NCBI RefSeq assembly: GCF_900102005.1
Contig: NZ_LT627736.1
Span: 1,922,001-1,986,000, forward strand
Direction: 5' to 3'
Length of the DNA stretch: 64,000 bases
Source: Microbacterium sp. LKL04
GTDB lineage: Bacteria; Actinomycetota; Actinomycetes; Actinomycetales; Microbacteriaceae
In this document: positions 49,409 to 57,661 of the stretch, in pieces
Numbering within the stretch: the first letter of the stretch is position 1
How the letters are laid out: every line of letters starts with the position of its first letter
Position numbers and translations under genes: made by a program
Notes under the pieces: model-generated
Database searches by the model: none
What the model was told of the DNA's origin: nothing
What the model saw: only the letters and a program-made list of their open reading frames with translations

Positions 49409-50534
49409 GATGAGTTCCTAACCCTGTCGGCCAACCGGAACTGTCGATTTCTTGTGGCGCCTCCTGAAGCGCACGGATCAATCCCTCGGCCATCGCTGCG
49501 GCCGAGTAAGCGCCGCGAACCCTCTCCGAGAGAGCCTTCCGGTCCTGTGTACCGGCATGCTCCAAGGCGCCGAGCATCGTCTGCGCGAGAGAGTCGACGT
49601 CGTCCGATTCAAAAAACTCAACCCCTCCGAGACGGGCGAGCTCAATTTCCGGCGCGTGTGGCTCTTCGCGCGCCACCAATATCGGCACTCCGAATCCGAC
49701 GCTCTGAGTGAGACTCAGCCCTGCGTAGCCTGGCGACAGCGCGGCAACTGACCGGGAGTAGACATTGAAGAGGTCCACGGGGTCCGCCATCTGACCGTGG
49801 AAGGTGACATTTGCTGAGACCCCTAATTCATAGGCGAGATCTCGAAGCATCGACTCATCCTCCCCCTGACCGACGATGTCCAAACCGACGTTCCTACCGG
49901 CTTGGACTAAGCGCTCGATGGCCCGTATTGCTAAATGCACCTTTTTCTCGCCGACCAACCGACCAACGTAGACGAACCGATTCGAATCTGAATCGAGCTG
50001 AGCGGGCAGCATTTCCTCCGCGTCGTACAGCGAGTTGGGGGCAACCCAGACAGGATTTGCGGGGAGGCTCGTCAACGCGGGTACCACACTGTCGTAGCCG
50101 TACAAGATTGTCCCGTGTCCCAAAGAACGCATCTTTTCCCTGAGAGCCTTCGTCCTCGACCCCGCACCAGACCGCGGATGGAGGTGGCCCCACAGAAGAG
50201 TTCGACGCCCCAGCCCCCGACGAAGGAGCAGGAGGATCCAAGCACTCAGACTGCGCGGGTTCAGATCGAGTATCGCGACCTCGGCTTTGATGACCCGCGA
50301 CCATCCGCCAATCTGGAAGAGCGCTCCACCGAACCGGAGATTTAGCACGGGCGCATACATATCGTGGGAGATTCCAGTTCGCACCGTCGCATCGATGTGG
50401 CGATCGCCCGCAAATGCCTGGAAGTCGCCCCCTAGCGCAGACGTCAACAACCGCATGCAGCGCTCTCTATAGAAGGGGAGGACGGCCAAATACGCAACAA
50501 AGCGAGGTTGCTGGGATACCTTCGATCCACTCAC
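49401..50534 (-). CDS. glycosyltransferase family 4 protein
   Basis: The 377-residue protein has the GT-B fold: the C half contains FVYVGRLVGEKKVHLAIRAI, LDIVGQGEDESMLRD and NVTFHGQMADPVDLF, then SPGYAGLSLTQSVGFGVPIL, where the usual EG.G..L.E reads with Leu-Ser. Donor and acceptor are unknown. GTG 50534 overlaps the wcaF-like stop (GTGA), giving the order wcaF-like, GT, acetyltransferase on one transcript with coupled overlaps. Confidence 0.85.
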   Translation of the reverse strand: MSGSKVSQQPRFVAYLAVLPFYRERCMRLLTSALGGDFQAFAGDRHIDATVRTGISHDMYAPVLNLRFGGALFQIGGWSRVIKAEVAILDLNPRSLSAWILLLLRRGLGRRTLLWGHLHPRSGAGSRTKALREKMRSLGHGTILYGYDSVVPALTSLPANPVWVAPNSLYDAEEMLPAQLDSDSNRFVYVGRLVGEKKVHLAIRAIERLVQAGRNVGLDIVGQGEDESMLRDLAYELGVSANVTFHGQMADPVDLFNVYSRSVAALSPGYAGLSLTQSVGFGVPILVAREEPHAPEIELARLGGVEFFESDDVDSLAQTMLGALEHAGTQDRKALSERVRGAYSAAAMAEGLIRALQEAPQEIDSSGWPTGLGTHLG

Positions 50535-51100
50535 GAAAATCTCCGTCCCACGACTCCGCTTGCGTCCCAAATTGTGCCCGCGGGAACGGACGCATCCACG
50601 CGGACCCCCGCCTTAATGAGAGCATTCCGACCGATAGTCACCCCTCCAAGCACGATACAGCGGCTCGTCACCCATGCGCCCGCCTCGATTGTGACTGGAC
50701 GGGTGATAAGAGCCATGTTGATGCGGTGGGCATGACTTCCAGTCGTAATGAACGCCTCCTGGCTCACGACCGCGTCGTGCCCGATGCTCACGACATCCTG
50801 GTTGTGGATCCAGACCCCCTCACCAATCCACGCCCTGTCATCGATCTTCAGCTTCCATGGGAAGGCGACGCGGGTCCTCGGCCGATAAATGACGTTGGCT
50901 CCAATCTCTGCCCCGAAGAGGCGCAGCGTGGCAACGCGAAGACGAGAGCTGATCTGCCATGAATTGGTGATCAGCAACCGCTCAGCGATTGCCCAGGCAT
51001 AGACGACCCAGGCTGGCCGCCCCCAGGCAGCTCGCTCACCAGGAGCCTGAGAGAGGTCGATGACCGGCTCGGCTTGGATATTGTCACCTTGTGATGCCAC
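50531..51100 (-). CDS. colanic-acid-type acetyltransferase (WcaF-like)
   Basis: The 189-residue protein matches the WcaF group: the N-terminal region up to RPAWVVYAWAIAERLLITNSW, then LRLFGAEIGANVIYRPRTRVAFPW and the beta-helix WIGEGVWIHNQDVVSIG, ITTGSHAHRI (catalytic His region) and GVTIGRNALIKAG. It would O-acetylate a fucose or related sugar, consistent with gmd/fcl just downstream on the other strand. GTG 51100 overlaps, head to head, the start of the plus-strand glycosyltransferase. Confidence 0.85.
   Translation of the reverse strand: MASQGDNIQAEPVIDLSQAPGERAAWGRPAWVVYAWAIAERLLITNSWQISSRLRVATLRLFGAEIGANVIYRPRTRVAFPWKLKIDDRAWIGEGVWIHNQDVVSIGHDAVVSQEAFITTGSHAHRINMALITRPVTIEAGAWVTSRCIVLGGVTIGRNALIKAGVRVDASVPAGTIWDASGVVGRRFS
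51079..51084 (+). promoter_or_regulatory. -10 of glycosyltransferase gene (leaderless)
   Basis: TATTGT, 6 nt, then GTG 51091. It lies inside the opposite wcaF-like coding sequence. Confidence 0.45.
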
Positions 51101-52320
51101 TTCCAGGAGTCTCCATTCTCAGTCTTCACTACCCTCCGGAGCCGACGGGGAACGCGCCCTACGCAGGCTCACTGTCGAAGGGCCTTCATGCTCTCGGTCA
51201 TCGTGTGGATGTGACCACCACCCACCCTCATTATCCAGAGTGGAAGATACGCGCAGGTTACGGCCAGTGGTCGCGAACGGAAGTGGTTGCAGGACTCCGA
51301 GTTCGGCGGCTACGTCACTATGTGCCCAGTCCGCCTCGCGGCTTCAAGCGGCTCGCTTCAGAGCTCAGCTTCGGAGTGAGACTCTTCTTCGCGCGCACCG
51401 AAGGGGCAGTGATCATCTGCGTCTCACCATCGTTGTTCGCAAGCGCGCTAGCTGCGTTCCGAAACAAGTTCCGGCTTCGCCGACGACCGCTGATCGTATG
51501 GGTGCAGGACATCTATACGCTCGGGCTTGCTGAGACGGGCCAGGGCAATCGACTGGCCTCCACGGTCACGCGAGGAGTTGAGTCTTGGACACTACGGGAA
51601 GCCGATCAAGTTGTAGTGGTGCATCAGAGATTTGCGGACTGGGTTGCCAACAACCTCGGTGTCGACAGGCAGCGCATCACAGTTGTGCGGAATTGGACAC
51701 ACCTCCCGCCCGCTGAGGCAACCGATAGAGATGCAGCCCGCGACGCGCTCGGGTGGCCGACCGACCGGACGGTAGCGGTGCACGCGGGAAACATGGGGGC
51801 TAAGCAGGGTCTGGAAAACGTTGTCGAGGCAGCTCGCCTGGCAGATTCGCAAGGCGCAAACGTTCTATTCATTCTCCTCGGCAACGGATCCGAGCGCGCT
51901 CACCTTCAGTCGATCGCTGCAGGAATCGAAAGACTCCGCTTCGTTGACTCGCTTGAGGATCGAGAGTTCCGACTTGCCTTGGCCGCCGCAGACGTCCTGC
52001 TGGTTAATGAGAAACCTGGAGTCTCAGGGATGGCCGTCCCAAGCAAACTGACCTCGTACTTCGACGCCGCGCGGCCTGTTGTCGCTGCGACCGACGTGCA
52101 AGGAATCACAGCGGACGAGGTGCGAAATGCAGGCGCAGGATTAGTCGTCGAGGCCGGCCGGCCTGAAGATCTTTTGAACGCCGTTTTTGCGATCGGTTCA
52201 GAGCCCAGTCTCGCAGGAAGTCTTGGAGCTTCTGGACGGGCCTATCGAGAGCGGGTTCTGGATATAAACGCGGCTTGGGCAGCTTGGTCTAGAGCTGTGA
52301 GCAATCTCCTTTCGGCGTGA
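51091..52320 (+). CDS. glycosyltransferase family 4 protein (WcaI-like)
   Basis: The 409-residue protein begins VSILSLHYPPEPTGNAPYAG, the typical WcaI-type opening for fucosyltransferases of colanic-like polymers, and has TTTHPHYPEWKI, VVRNWTHLPP and, in the donor domain, VAVHAGNMGAKQGLENVVEA, LLGNGSERAHL, and VSGMAVPSKLTSYF. GTG 51091 with the -10 at 51079-51084 suggests a leaderless start; ATG 51094 is next. It is the last gene of the low-GC cassette, followed by gmd after 91 bp. Confidence 0.85.
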   Translation: MMPLPGVSILSLHYPPEPTGNAPYAGSLSKGLHALGHRVDVTTTHPHYPEWKIRAGYGQWSRTEVVAGLRVRRLRHYVPSPPRGFKRLASELSFGVRLFFARTEGAVIICVSPSLFASALAAFRNKFRLRRRPLIVWVQDIYTLGLAETGQGNRLASTVTRGVESWTLREADQVVVVHQRFADWVANNLGVDRQRITVVRNWTHLPPAEATDRDAARDALGWPTDRTVAVHAGNMGAKQGLENVVEAARLADSQGANVLFILLGNGSERAHLQSIAAGIERLRFVDSLEDREFRLALAAADVLLVNEKPGVSGMAVPSKLTSYFDAARPVVAATDVQGITADEVRNAGAGLVVEAGRPEDLLNAVFAIGSEPSLAGSLGASGRAYRERVLDINAAWAAWSRAVSNLLSA

Positions 52321-52411
52321 TCAGAGTGGCCTTGCTGGCTGAGTTGGCGGCGCAACCTACCCGCAACAACCTGCCGCTAGGCTGTGGGCCGTCACTAGGG
52401 GAGGAACAATT

Positions 52412-53440
52412 TTGACCAAGCGCGCACTCATCACGGGCATCACTGGCCAAGACGGCTCATATCTTGCCGAGCTACTGCTGTCGAAGGGGTACGAGGTGCA
52501 CGGACTAATCCGTCGAGCATCGACCTTCAACACGCACCGTATCGACCACCTGTACGTCGATCCGCACGATCCGTCGGCGAAGCTCTTCCTCCACTACGGC
52601 GACCTGAGCGACGGCGCCCGCATGGTCACTCTCATGAGCGAGATCAACCCCGACGAGGTCTACAACCTTGCCGCGCAGTCGCACGTGCGCGTGTCTTTCG
52701 ACGAGCCTGAGCACACGGCCGATACGACGGGCACCGGCACGGTCCGACTGCTCGAGGCCGTCCGCCTCTCCGGCATCAAGACGCGGTTCTACCAGGCGTC
52801 TACCTCAGAGCTTTTCGGAGCCACGCCCCCGCCGCAGGGCGAGAGCACGCCGTTCTACCCGCGCTCGCCCTATGGCGTTGCCAAGCTCTACTCGTACTGG
52901 ATCGTGAAGAACTACCGCGAGGCGTACGACATGTTCGCCGTCAACGGCATCCTCTTCAACCACGAGTCGCCTCGCCGAGGCGAGACGTTCGTCACGCGAA
53001 AGATCACGCGTGCCGTCGCCCGCATCAAAGCCGGCGTCCAGAAGGATCTCTATCTCGGCAACCTCGAGTCGATCCGCGACTGGGGCTACGCCGCGGAGTA
53101 CGTCGAGGGCATGTGGCGCATGCTGCAGGCCGACGAGCCCGAAGACTTCGTCCTCGGCACGGGCGTCGGCTACACGATTAAGGACTTCCTCGAGACGTCA
53201 TTCGGTCACGTCGGGCTCGACTGGCAGGAGTTCGTGAAGTTCGACGAGCGCTACCTGCGGCCCACCGAGGTGGACGCCCTCATCGGCGACCCGTCGAAGG
53301 CAGCGGACAAGCTCGGCTGGGTCCCGACGATCGATGGGAAGCAACTGGCCAAGCTCATGGTTGACGCCGACGTGGAAGCACTCGAAAAGGGTCCGGAATG
53401 GATCGACACCGTGAAGCTGGCGTCGTGGGGAACCGCGTGA
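52412..53440 (+). CDS. gmd: GDP-mannose 4,6-dehydratase
   Basis: Gmd turns GDP-mannose into GDP-4-keto-6-deoxymannose, the precursor of GDP-L-fucose. The 342 residues show [17 protein letters not shown] (NADP loop), [11 protein letters not shown], the catalytic [22 protein letters not shown] (YxxxK), [17 protein letters not shown] and [15 protein letters not shown] 52412 has GGGGAGGA 7 nt upstream. A TAGGCT -10 lies at 52378-52383. GC and codon use return to the genome norm here. Confidence 0.97.
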   Translation: MTKRALITGITGQDGSYLAELLLSKGYEVHGLIRRASTFNTHRIDHLYVDPHDPSAKLFLHYGDLSDGARMVTLMSEINPDEVYNLAAQSHVRVSFDEPEHTADTTGTGTVRLLEAVRLSGIKTRFYQASTSELFGATPPPQGESTPFYPRSPYGVAKLYSYWIVKNYREAYDMFAVNGILFNHESPRRGETFVTRKITRAVARIKAGVQKDLYLGNLESIRDWGYAAEYVEGMWRMLQADEPEDFVLGTGVGYTIKDFLETSFGHVGLDWQEFVKFDERYLRPTEVDALIGDPSKAADKLGWVPTIDGKQLAKLMVDADVEALEKGPEWIDTVKLASWGTA

Positions 53441-54420
53441 GTACCGCCACCGACGGAGTCACCTATACGCCGAGCGAGCTCGATCGCGATGCGACGTTCT
53501 ACGTCGCCGGGCACCGCGGTCTCGTCGGGTCGGCGATCGTTCGGAAACTCGAGACGGAGGGTTTCACCCATGTCGTCGGAAAGAGTTCCGCAGATCTCGA
53601 CCTGAAGAACCGCGACGACGTCTTCGCTTACATGGCCGAGATCAAGCCGCGGTACCTCGTCCTCGCGGCAGCCAAGGTCGGCGGCATCCTCGCCAACAGC
53701 ACCTATCCGGTGGACTTCCTCTCCGACAACATGCGGATCCAGACGAACGTGCTCGACGCGGCGCTCGCCAATGACGTCGAACGGGTCGCCTTCCTCGGAT
53801 CGTCGTGCATCTATCCAAAGCTCGCCGAGCAGCCCATCCGTGAGGATTCGCTGCTCACGGGGCACCTCGAGCCCACGAATGACGCGTACGCGATCGCGAA
53901 GATCGCCGGCATCCTTCACACGCAGGCCGTGCGCCGCCAGTACGGGCTGCCGTGGATCAGCGCCATGCCGACGAACCTGTACGGACCGAACGACAACTTC
54001 TCGCCGAAGGGCTCGCACGTCCTCCCCGCGCTCATTCGTCGTTACGACGAGGCGGCGAAAGCGGGTGCTCCCGCCGTCACGAACTGGGGCACGGGAACCC
54101 CACGACGTGAGTTCCTGCACTCCGATGACATGGCTGACGCAGTTCTGCACCTGATGGAGCATTACGACGGGCCCGATCAGGTAAACGTCGGTACCGGTAG
54201 CGACGTCACCATCCGCGAGATCGCGGAGACGATCGCCGACGTGACCGGGTTCGGCGGCGAGACCGAATGGGACACCACCAAGCCTGACGGCACCCCGCAG
54301 AAGCTGCTCGACGTCTCCAAGTTGGCGGAGGCCGGCTGGACCGCCAGGATCAGTCTGCAAGAGGGACTCGAGCGCACGGTCGCGTGGTACCGCGACCACG
54401 TCGACAGCATTCGCGAGTGA
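53437..54420 (+). CDS. fcl: GDP-L-fucose synthase
   Basis: Fcl (WcaG) epimerises and reduces the Gmd product to GDP-L-fucose. The 327 residues show [36 protein letters not shown] (catalytic Ser/Cys), YAIAKIAGI (YxxxK) and [15 protein letters not shown] 53437 overlaps the gmd stop (GTGA), so the two enzymes are coupled. The protein has an ~18-residue N-terminal extension before the Rossmann fold. Confidence 0.97.
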   Translation: MSTATDGVTYTPSELDRDATFYVAGHRGLVGSAIVRKLETEGFTHVVGKSSADLDLKNRDDVFAYMAEIKPRYLVLAAAKVGGILANSTYPVDFLSDNMRIQTNVLDAALANDVERVAFLGSSCIYPKLAEQPIREDSLLTGHLEPTNDAYAIAKIAGILHTQAVRRQYGLPWISAMPTNLYGPNDNFSPKGSHVLPALIRRYDEAAKAGAPAVTNWGTGTPRREFLHSDDMADAVLHLMEHYDGPDQVNVGTGSDVTIREIAETIADVTGFGGETEWDTTKPDGTPQKLLDVSKLAEAGWTARISLQEGLERTVAWYRDHVDSIRE

Positions 54421-54424
54421 GTCC

Positions 54425-54709
54425 ATGGCGTATCGCCACATCGTGCTCTTCCGGGTCCATGACGATGTCGACGAGCACGATGTGGCGCATGCCATCGGGC
54501 AGCTGACCTCACTTGCGGATCTGCCGGGAATAGTGAGCTGGCACATCGCGCGATCTCTCGACGAGCGCAAGGGACGCATCGTCATCGAAGAAGCCGAGTT
54601 CTCAGACGCCGAAGCATTCGCGGCGTTTCGGTCACATCCCCGGCACCAATCGATCGCCGCGGAGATGGCGAGGATCTCGGACTGGTGGATCGGCGACCGG
54701 ATCAGCTGA
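54425..54709 (+). CDS. Dabb (stress-responsive alpha/beta barrel) domain protein
   Basis: The 94-residue protein shows the Dabb pattern: YRHIVLFRVHDDVDEHDV at the start (H-x-V-x-F-x-h), ADLPGIVSWHIARSLDER, and AAFRSHPRHQSIAAEM near the end. The family forms small ferredoxin-like dimers of mixed or unknown function. It starts 4 nt after fcl, so it is the third gene of gmd-fcl-dabb. Its 3' end overlaps the convergent Nudix gene by 8 bp. Confidence 0.85.
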   Translation: MAYRHIVLFRVHDDVDEHDVAHAIGQLTSLADLPGIVSWHIARSLDERKGRIVIEEAEFSDAEAFAAFRSHPRHQSIAAEMARISDWWIGDRIS

Positions 54710-55202
54710 GTAAGTGGCGCACCAACGCTTCCGATCCCGGCCACATCGGTTCGGGGAGGTCGTCGACGGGGAAGTAGCCGAACGCCGTCGCCTCGTTTCG
54801 GGGCGCGGGCTCGCCGATTATCTCCATTACGTAGGACAACCCGACGGAGTGCTTGCGTGGATCCTGTCCATGCTTCGTTCCGTCGCGCGGAGCGAGTTCG
54901 ACCGGGAACCATTCGTAGACGTGATGTGGCTGCGCGTTCGCGTCAACGGCGATATCAACATCCAGGGTGTCGGAGGCGTGACGTCGTAGTGCACTCACGA
55001 GCGTCTCGCCACGCATGACACGCCCGCCGAGGTGACACCACACGGCTCCGAACGGTGAATCGCGCAGGATGAGACCGACCTCGCGACCCTGTGCGTTCGT
55101 TCGTACCGGCACGAAGTCGACGCACAAGACGGGCACCGATTCCTCTATGAGGGCGTACACGTCGTCGGGGAGATAGGTCACGGTGCGATCCTCTCGCGTC
55201 AT
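54702..55202 (-). CDS. Nudix hydrolase with atypical Nudix box
   Basis: The 166-residue protein reads GGRVMRGETLVSALRRHAS at the Nudix box: G-x5-E-x7-R is present, but the following E-x-x-E-E metal ligands are replaced (HASDT). GDP-mannose hydrolases (Gmm/WcaH) have a similarly altered box and occur beside gmd/fcl, so activity on GDP-mannose or GDP-fucose is a reasonable guess. The N-terminal VPVLCVDFVPV fits this subgroup. It is divergent from the Wzc-like gene. Confidence 0.75.
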   Translation of the reverse strand: MTREDRTVTYLPDDVYALIEESVPVLCVDFVPVRTNAQGREVGLILRDSPFGAVWCHLGGRVMRGETLVSALRRHASDTLDVDIAVDANAQPHHVYEWFPVELAPRDGTKHGQDPRKHSVGLSYVMEIIGEPAPRNEATAFGYFPVDDLPEPMWPGSEALVRHLLS

Positions 55203-55276
55203 TTGTCCGACACACCCCTATGGCAGACTGAGCCGCATTGACCCTACGCCCGCCGGGCGGCACCACGAGAGGCACC

Positions 55277-56773
55277 ATGGAGCTCAGCGACTACATCCGC
55301 GTCCTCCGCAAGAACTGGCTGATCATCGTCGTGTTGACGCTGGTCGGCCTGGGCGCGGCAGCGGCATACTCTCTGACCCGCACGCCCGTGTACGAGTCGT
55401 CGAGCAGCGTCGCCGTATCGACGCAGACCGGCGGAACGGCATCCGACATCCAGCAGGGCGCCAACTTCGCGCAGACCCGCATCAACACGTATGTCGGGCT
55501 GGTGACGACCCCGATCGTCCTCAACCCGGTGATCGCCGACCTCGACCTAGGGGTGACGGCAGACGCACTCGAGAAGCAAATCACGGCGTCCTCGGCACTC
55601 AACACAACGATCATCACGATCACCGCGACGGACCCCGACCCTGTCGTCGCGGCCAACCTTGCGAACCAAGCTGCGGCGAGCCTCTCGAAAGTCGTCCCCG
55701 AGATCGAACCCGAGATCGAGGGCGGCAGCCCCGTGCGGCTAACCCGCGTCAGCGACGCGCAGCCCGCTCTCGCGCCGGCCAGCCCGAACGTCCCGCTCAA
55801 CCTCGCGCTCGGCGTGCTCGTCGGCCTCGCACTCGGCGTCGGCGTCGCCGTCCTGCGCACCGTCCTCGACAACAAGGTCCGCACCCCGCGTGACGCGGAG
55901 GGCATCACGGCCGCCCCGTCGCTCGGTGCGATCGCCTACGACGCGAAGGCGAAAGAGCGCCCGCTCATCGTCCACGCCGACCCCCTCAGCCCGCGGGCCG
56001 AGTCGTTCCGCGCGCTCCGCACCAACCTGCAGTTCCTCGACATGGGTGGCCGTGCGAGCTTCGTCGTGACGAGTTCGGTTCCCAGTGAAGGCAAGTCGAC
56101 CACGACGATCAACCTCGCGATCGCCCTCGCCGACGCCGGCAAGAAAGTCGCACTGCTCGACACCGACCTGCGCAAGCCCAAGGTCGCCGAATACCTCGGC
56201 ATCGAAGGCGGCGTCGGCCTGACCGACGTGCTCATCGGCCGTGTGCGCGTCGGCGACGTCATGCTCCCGTGGGGTGGCCGCAGCCTCTTCGTGCTGCCCG
56301 CCGGCAAGATCCCGCCCAACCCGAGCGAGCTGCTCGGGTCGAAGCAGATGGCGACCCTCCTCGAGGTGCTCGAGCGCGACTTCGACGTCGTGCTGTGCGA
56401 CGCTCCCCCGCTGCTGCCCGTCACCGACGCCGCCATCCTCGCCCGCGGCACGAGCGGCGCGATCCTCATCGCCTCGGCCGGTCGAGTCACGCGGCACCAG
56501 CTCGAAGGCGCCGTCGAGGCGCTGCACACGGTCGGCGCGAAGGTGGCCGGGTTCGTCATGTCGATGGTGCCCACCCGCGGACCTGACTCCTATTACAACG
56601 GGTACGGCTACGGGTATGGCTACGGCTACACGCAGGAGCAGCCCAAAGCCGCCCGCGGACGTAAGCGCAAGACGCCGGTCGCGGTCGTCCCCGATACGGC
56701 CTCGTTGATCGGCGACACCGGCTTCGACTCGCGACGCGACGCGCGAAGCGCAGGCGACGTCGGCACTCGCTGA
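55277..56773 (+). CDS. Wzz/Wzc-type chain-length regulator and tyrosine kinase
   Basis: The 498-residue protein controls polysaccharide length. Residues 1-215 are the Wzz domain: helix 1 at ~15-33, an extracellular domain, helix 2 at ~178-200. Then comes a BY-kinase domain with Walker A SVPSEGKSTTT, Walker A' LLDTDLRKPK and Walker B VVLCDAPPLLP. The C-terminal tail YYNGYGYGYGYGY supplies a tyrosine cluster for autophosphorylation, to be reversed by an LMW-PTP such as 17504-18091. A GAGAGG lies before ATG 55277. It heads an operon with the next two genes. Confidence 0.93.
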   Translation: MELSDYIRVLRKNWLIIVVLTLVGLGAAAAYSLTRTPVYESSSSVAVSTQTGGTASDIQQGANFAQTRINTYVGLVTTPIVLNPVIADLDLGVTADALEKQITASSALNTTIITITATDPDPVVAANLANQAAASLSKVVPEIEPEIEGGSPVRLTRVSDAQPALAPASPNVPLNLALGVLVGLALGVGVAVLRTVLDNKVRTPRDAEGITAAPSLGAIAYDAKAKERPLIVHADPLSPRAESFRALRTNLQFLDMGGRASFVVTSSVPSEGKSTTTINLAIALADAGKKVALLDTDLRKPKVAEYLGIEGGVGLTDVLIGRVRVGDVMLPWGGRSLFVLPAGKIPPNPSELLGSKQMATLLEVLERDFDVVLCDAPPLLPVTDAAILARGTSGAILIASAGRVTRHQLEGAVEALHTVGAKVAGFVMSMVPTRGPDSYYNGYGYGYGYGYTQEQPKAARGRKRKTPVAVVPDTASLIGDTGFDSRRDARSAGDVGTR

Positions 56774-56776
56774 CGC

Positions 56777-57661
56777 ATGGCACACCGCTCGCCCGTCCGC
56801 CGCGGAATGCCCTCGGCGGTGATCGCGGTCCTCGTGGTCGCGCTCACCGTCGCCGTCGGCGCTCTCGTGGTGCTCGCGCTGGACCGCGGACGTGGGGCCG
56901 GCCCCGAGACGGTCGCGAAGCCCGCACCATCGATCGGCTCTTCCCCCTCATCGACCCCGACCCCGACGCCGATCGCCTCCGCCGAGGAACCCACCGCGCC
57001 CGATGCCGCCGAGCGCTTCCTCGCGGTCGGCGCCGGCGCCATGTGGCGCGCAACAGCCGGACAGTGCGGCGACGCTGCCCCAATCATCGAGCGCTCCGAC
57101 GACGACGGCGCCACCTGGTCCGACGTCACCCCCACCTATCGCGACATCGCGCAGCTGCGCGATCTCACCCCCTTCGCCGAGACCGAAGCCGACATCGTCG
57201 CCGACGTCGGAGCGGACTGCGAAACGCAGGCCCTGCGCACCTTCACGAAGGGGCGGTTCTGGTCGCCCTACGACGACCTCCTCCCGCAGTCCACCTACCT
57301 CGACGGGTCGACCGTCGTCCTCGACGGCGCCCGCCGCGACGCACCGTGCGAGCAGCCCTGGGCCCTTCGCGCTTCGGGCGAGACGGCCGCGTTCATCTGC
57401 GACGGCACCGCGTACGAGATCACCGACGGCGAGACGACCGAGATCGGCGACGGGGTCACCGCCCTCGACGTGGGCGACGGGCAGATCATCGGCGCCCTCG
57501 TGCGCTCGGACTGCGACGGGCTGCAGGTGTCATCCCTCGCACCCGACGCTGCCCCTCTCGAGTGCCTCGACGTGGATGCCGACGGCCCCGTCGCTCTCGC
57601 CGTCACCGCCGACGCGATCCGAGTCTGGGCGGGGGACGACCTCGTCAGCACGCCGCGGTGA
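56777..57661 (+). CDS. membrane-anchored extracellular protein, unknown function
   Basis: I do not recognise this 294-residue protein. It has one N-terminal helix (~14-34), a Ser/Thr/Pro linker (SSPSSTPTPTPIAS) and a ~225-residue outside domain with IIERSDDDGATWSDVTPTYR, resembling a BNR/sialidase-type beta-propeller repeat (S-x-D-x-G-x-T-W), and several cysteine pairs. It starts 3 nt after the Wzc-like gene and its stop overlaps the membrane ATPase gene (TGATG), so all three are made together. It may sense or bind the polymer outside the cell; inferred. Confidence 0.72.
   Translation: MAHRSPVRRGMPSAVIAVLVVALTVAVGALVVLALDRGRGAGPETVAKPAPSIGSSPSSTPTPTPIASAEEPTAPDAAERFLAVGAGAMWRATAGQCGDAAPIIERSDDDGATWSDVTPTYRDIAQLRDLTPFAETEADIVADVGADCETQALRTFTKGRFWSPYDDLLPQSTYLDGSTVVLDGARRDAPCEQPWALRASGETAAFICDGTAYEITDGETTEIGDGVTALDVGDGQIIGALVRSDCDGLQVSSLAPDAAPLECLDVDADGPVALAVTADAIRVWAGDDLVSTPR

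Noticed and set aside
53251..54912. 553-codon minus-strand frame opposite gmd, fcl and dabb
   Set aside because: It runs antisense to three well-supported genes and has no recognisable domain.
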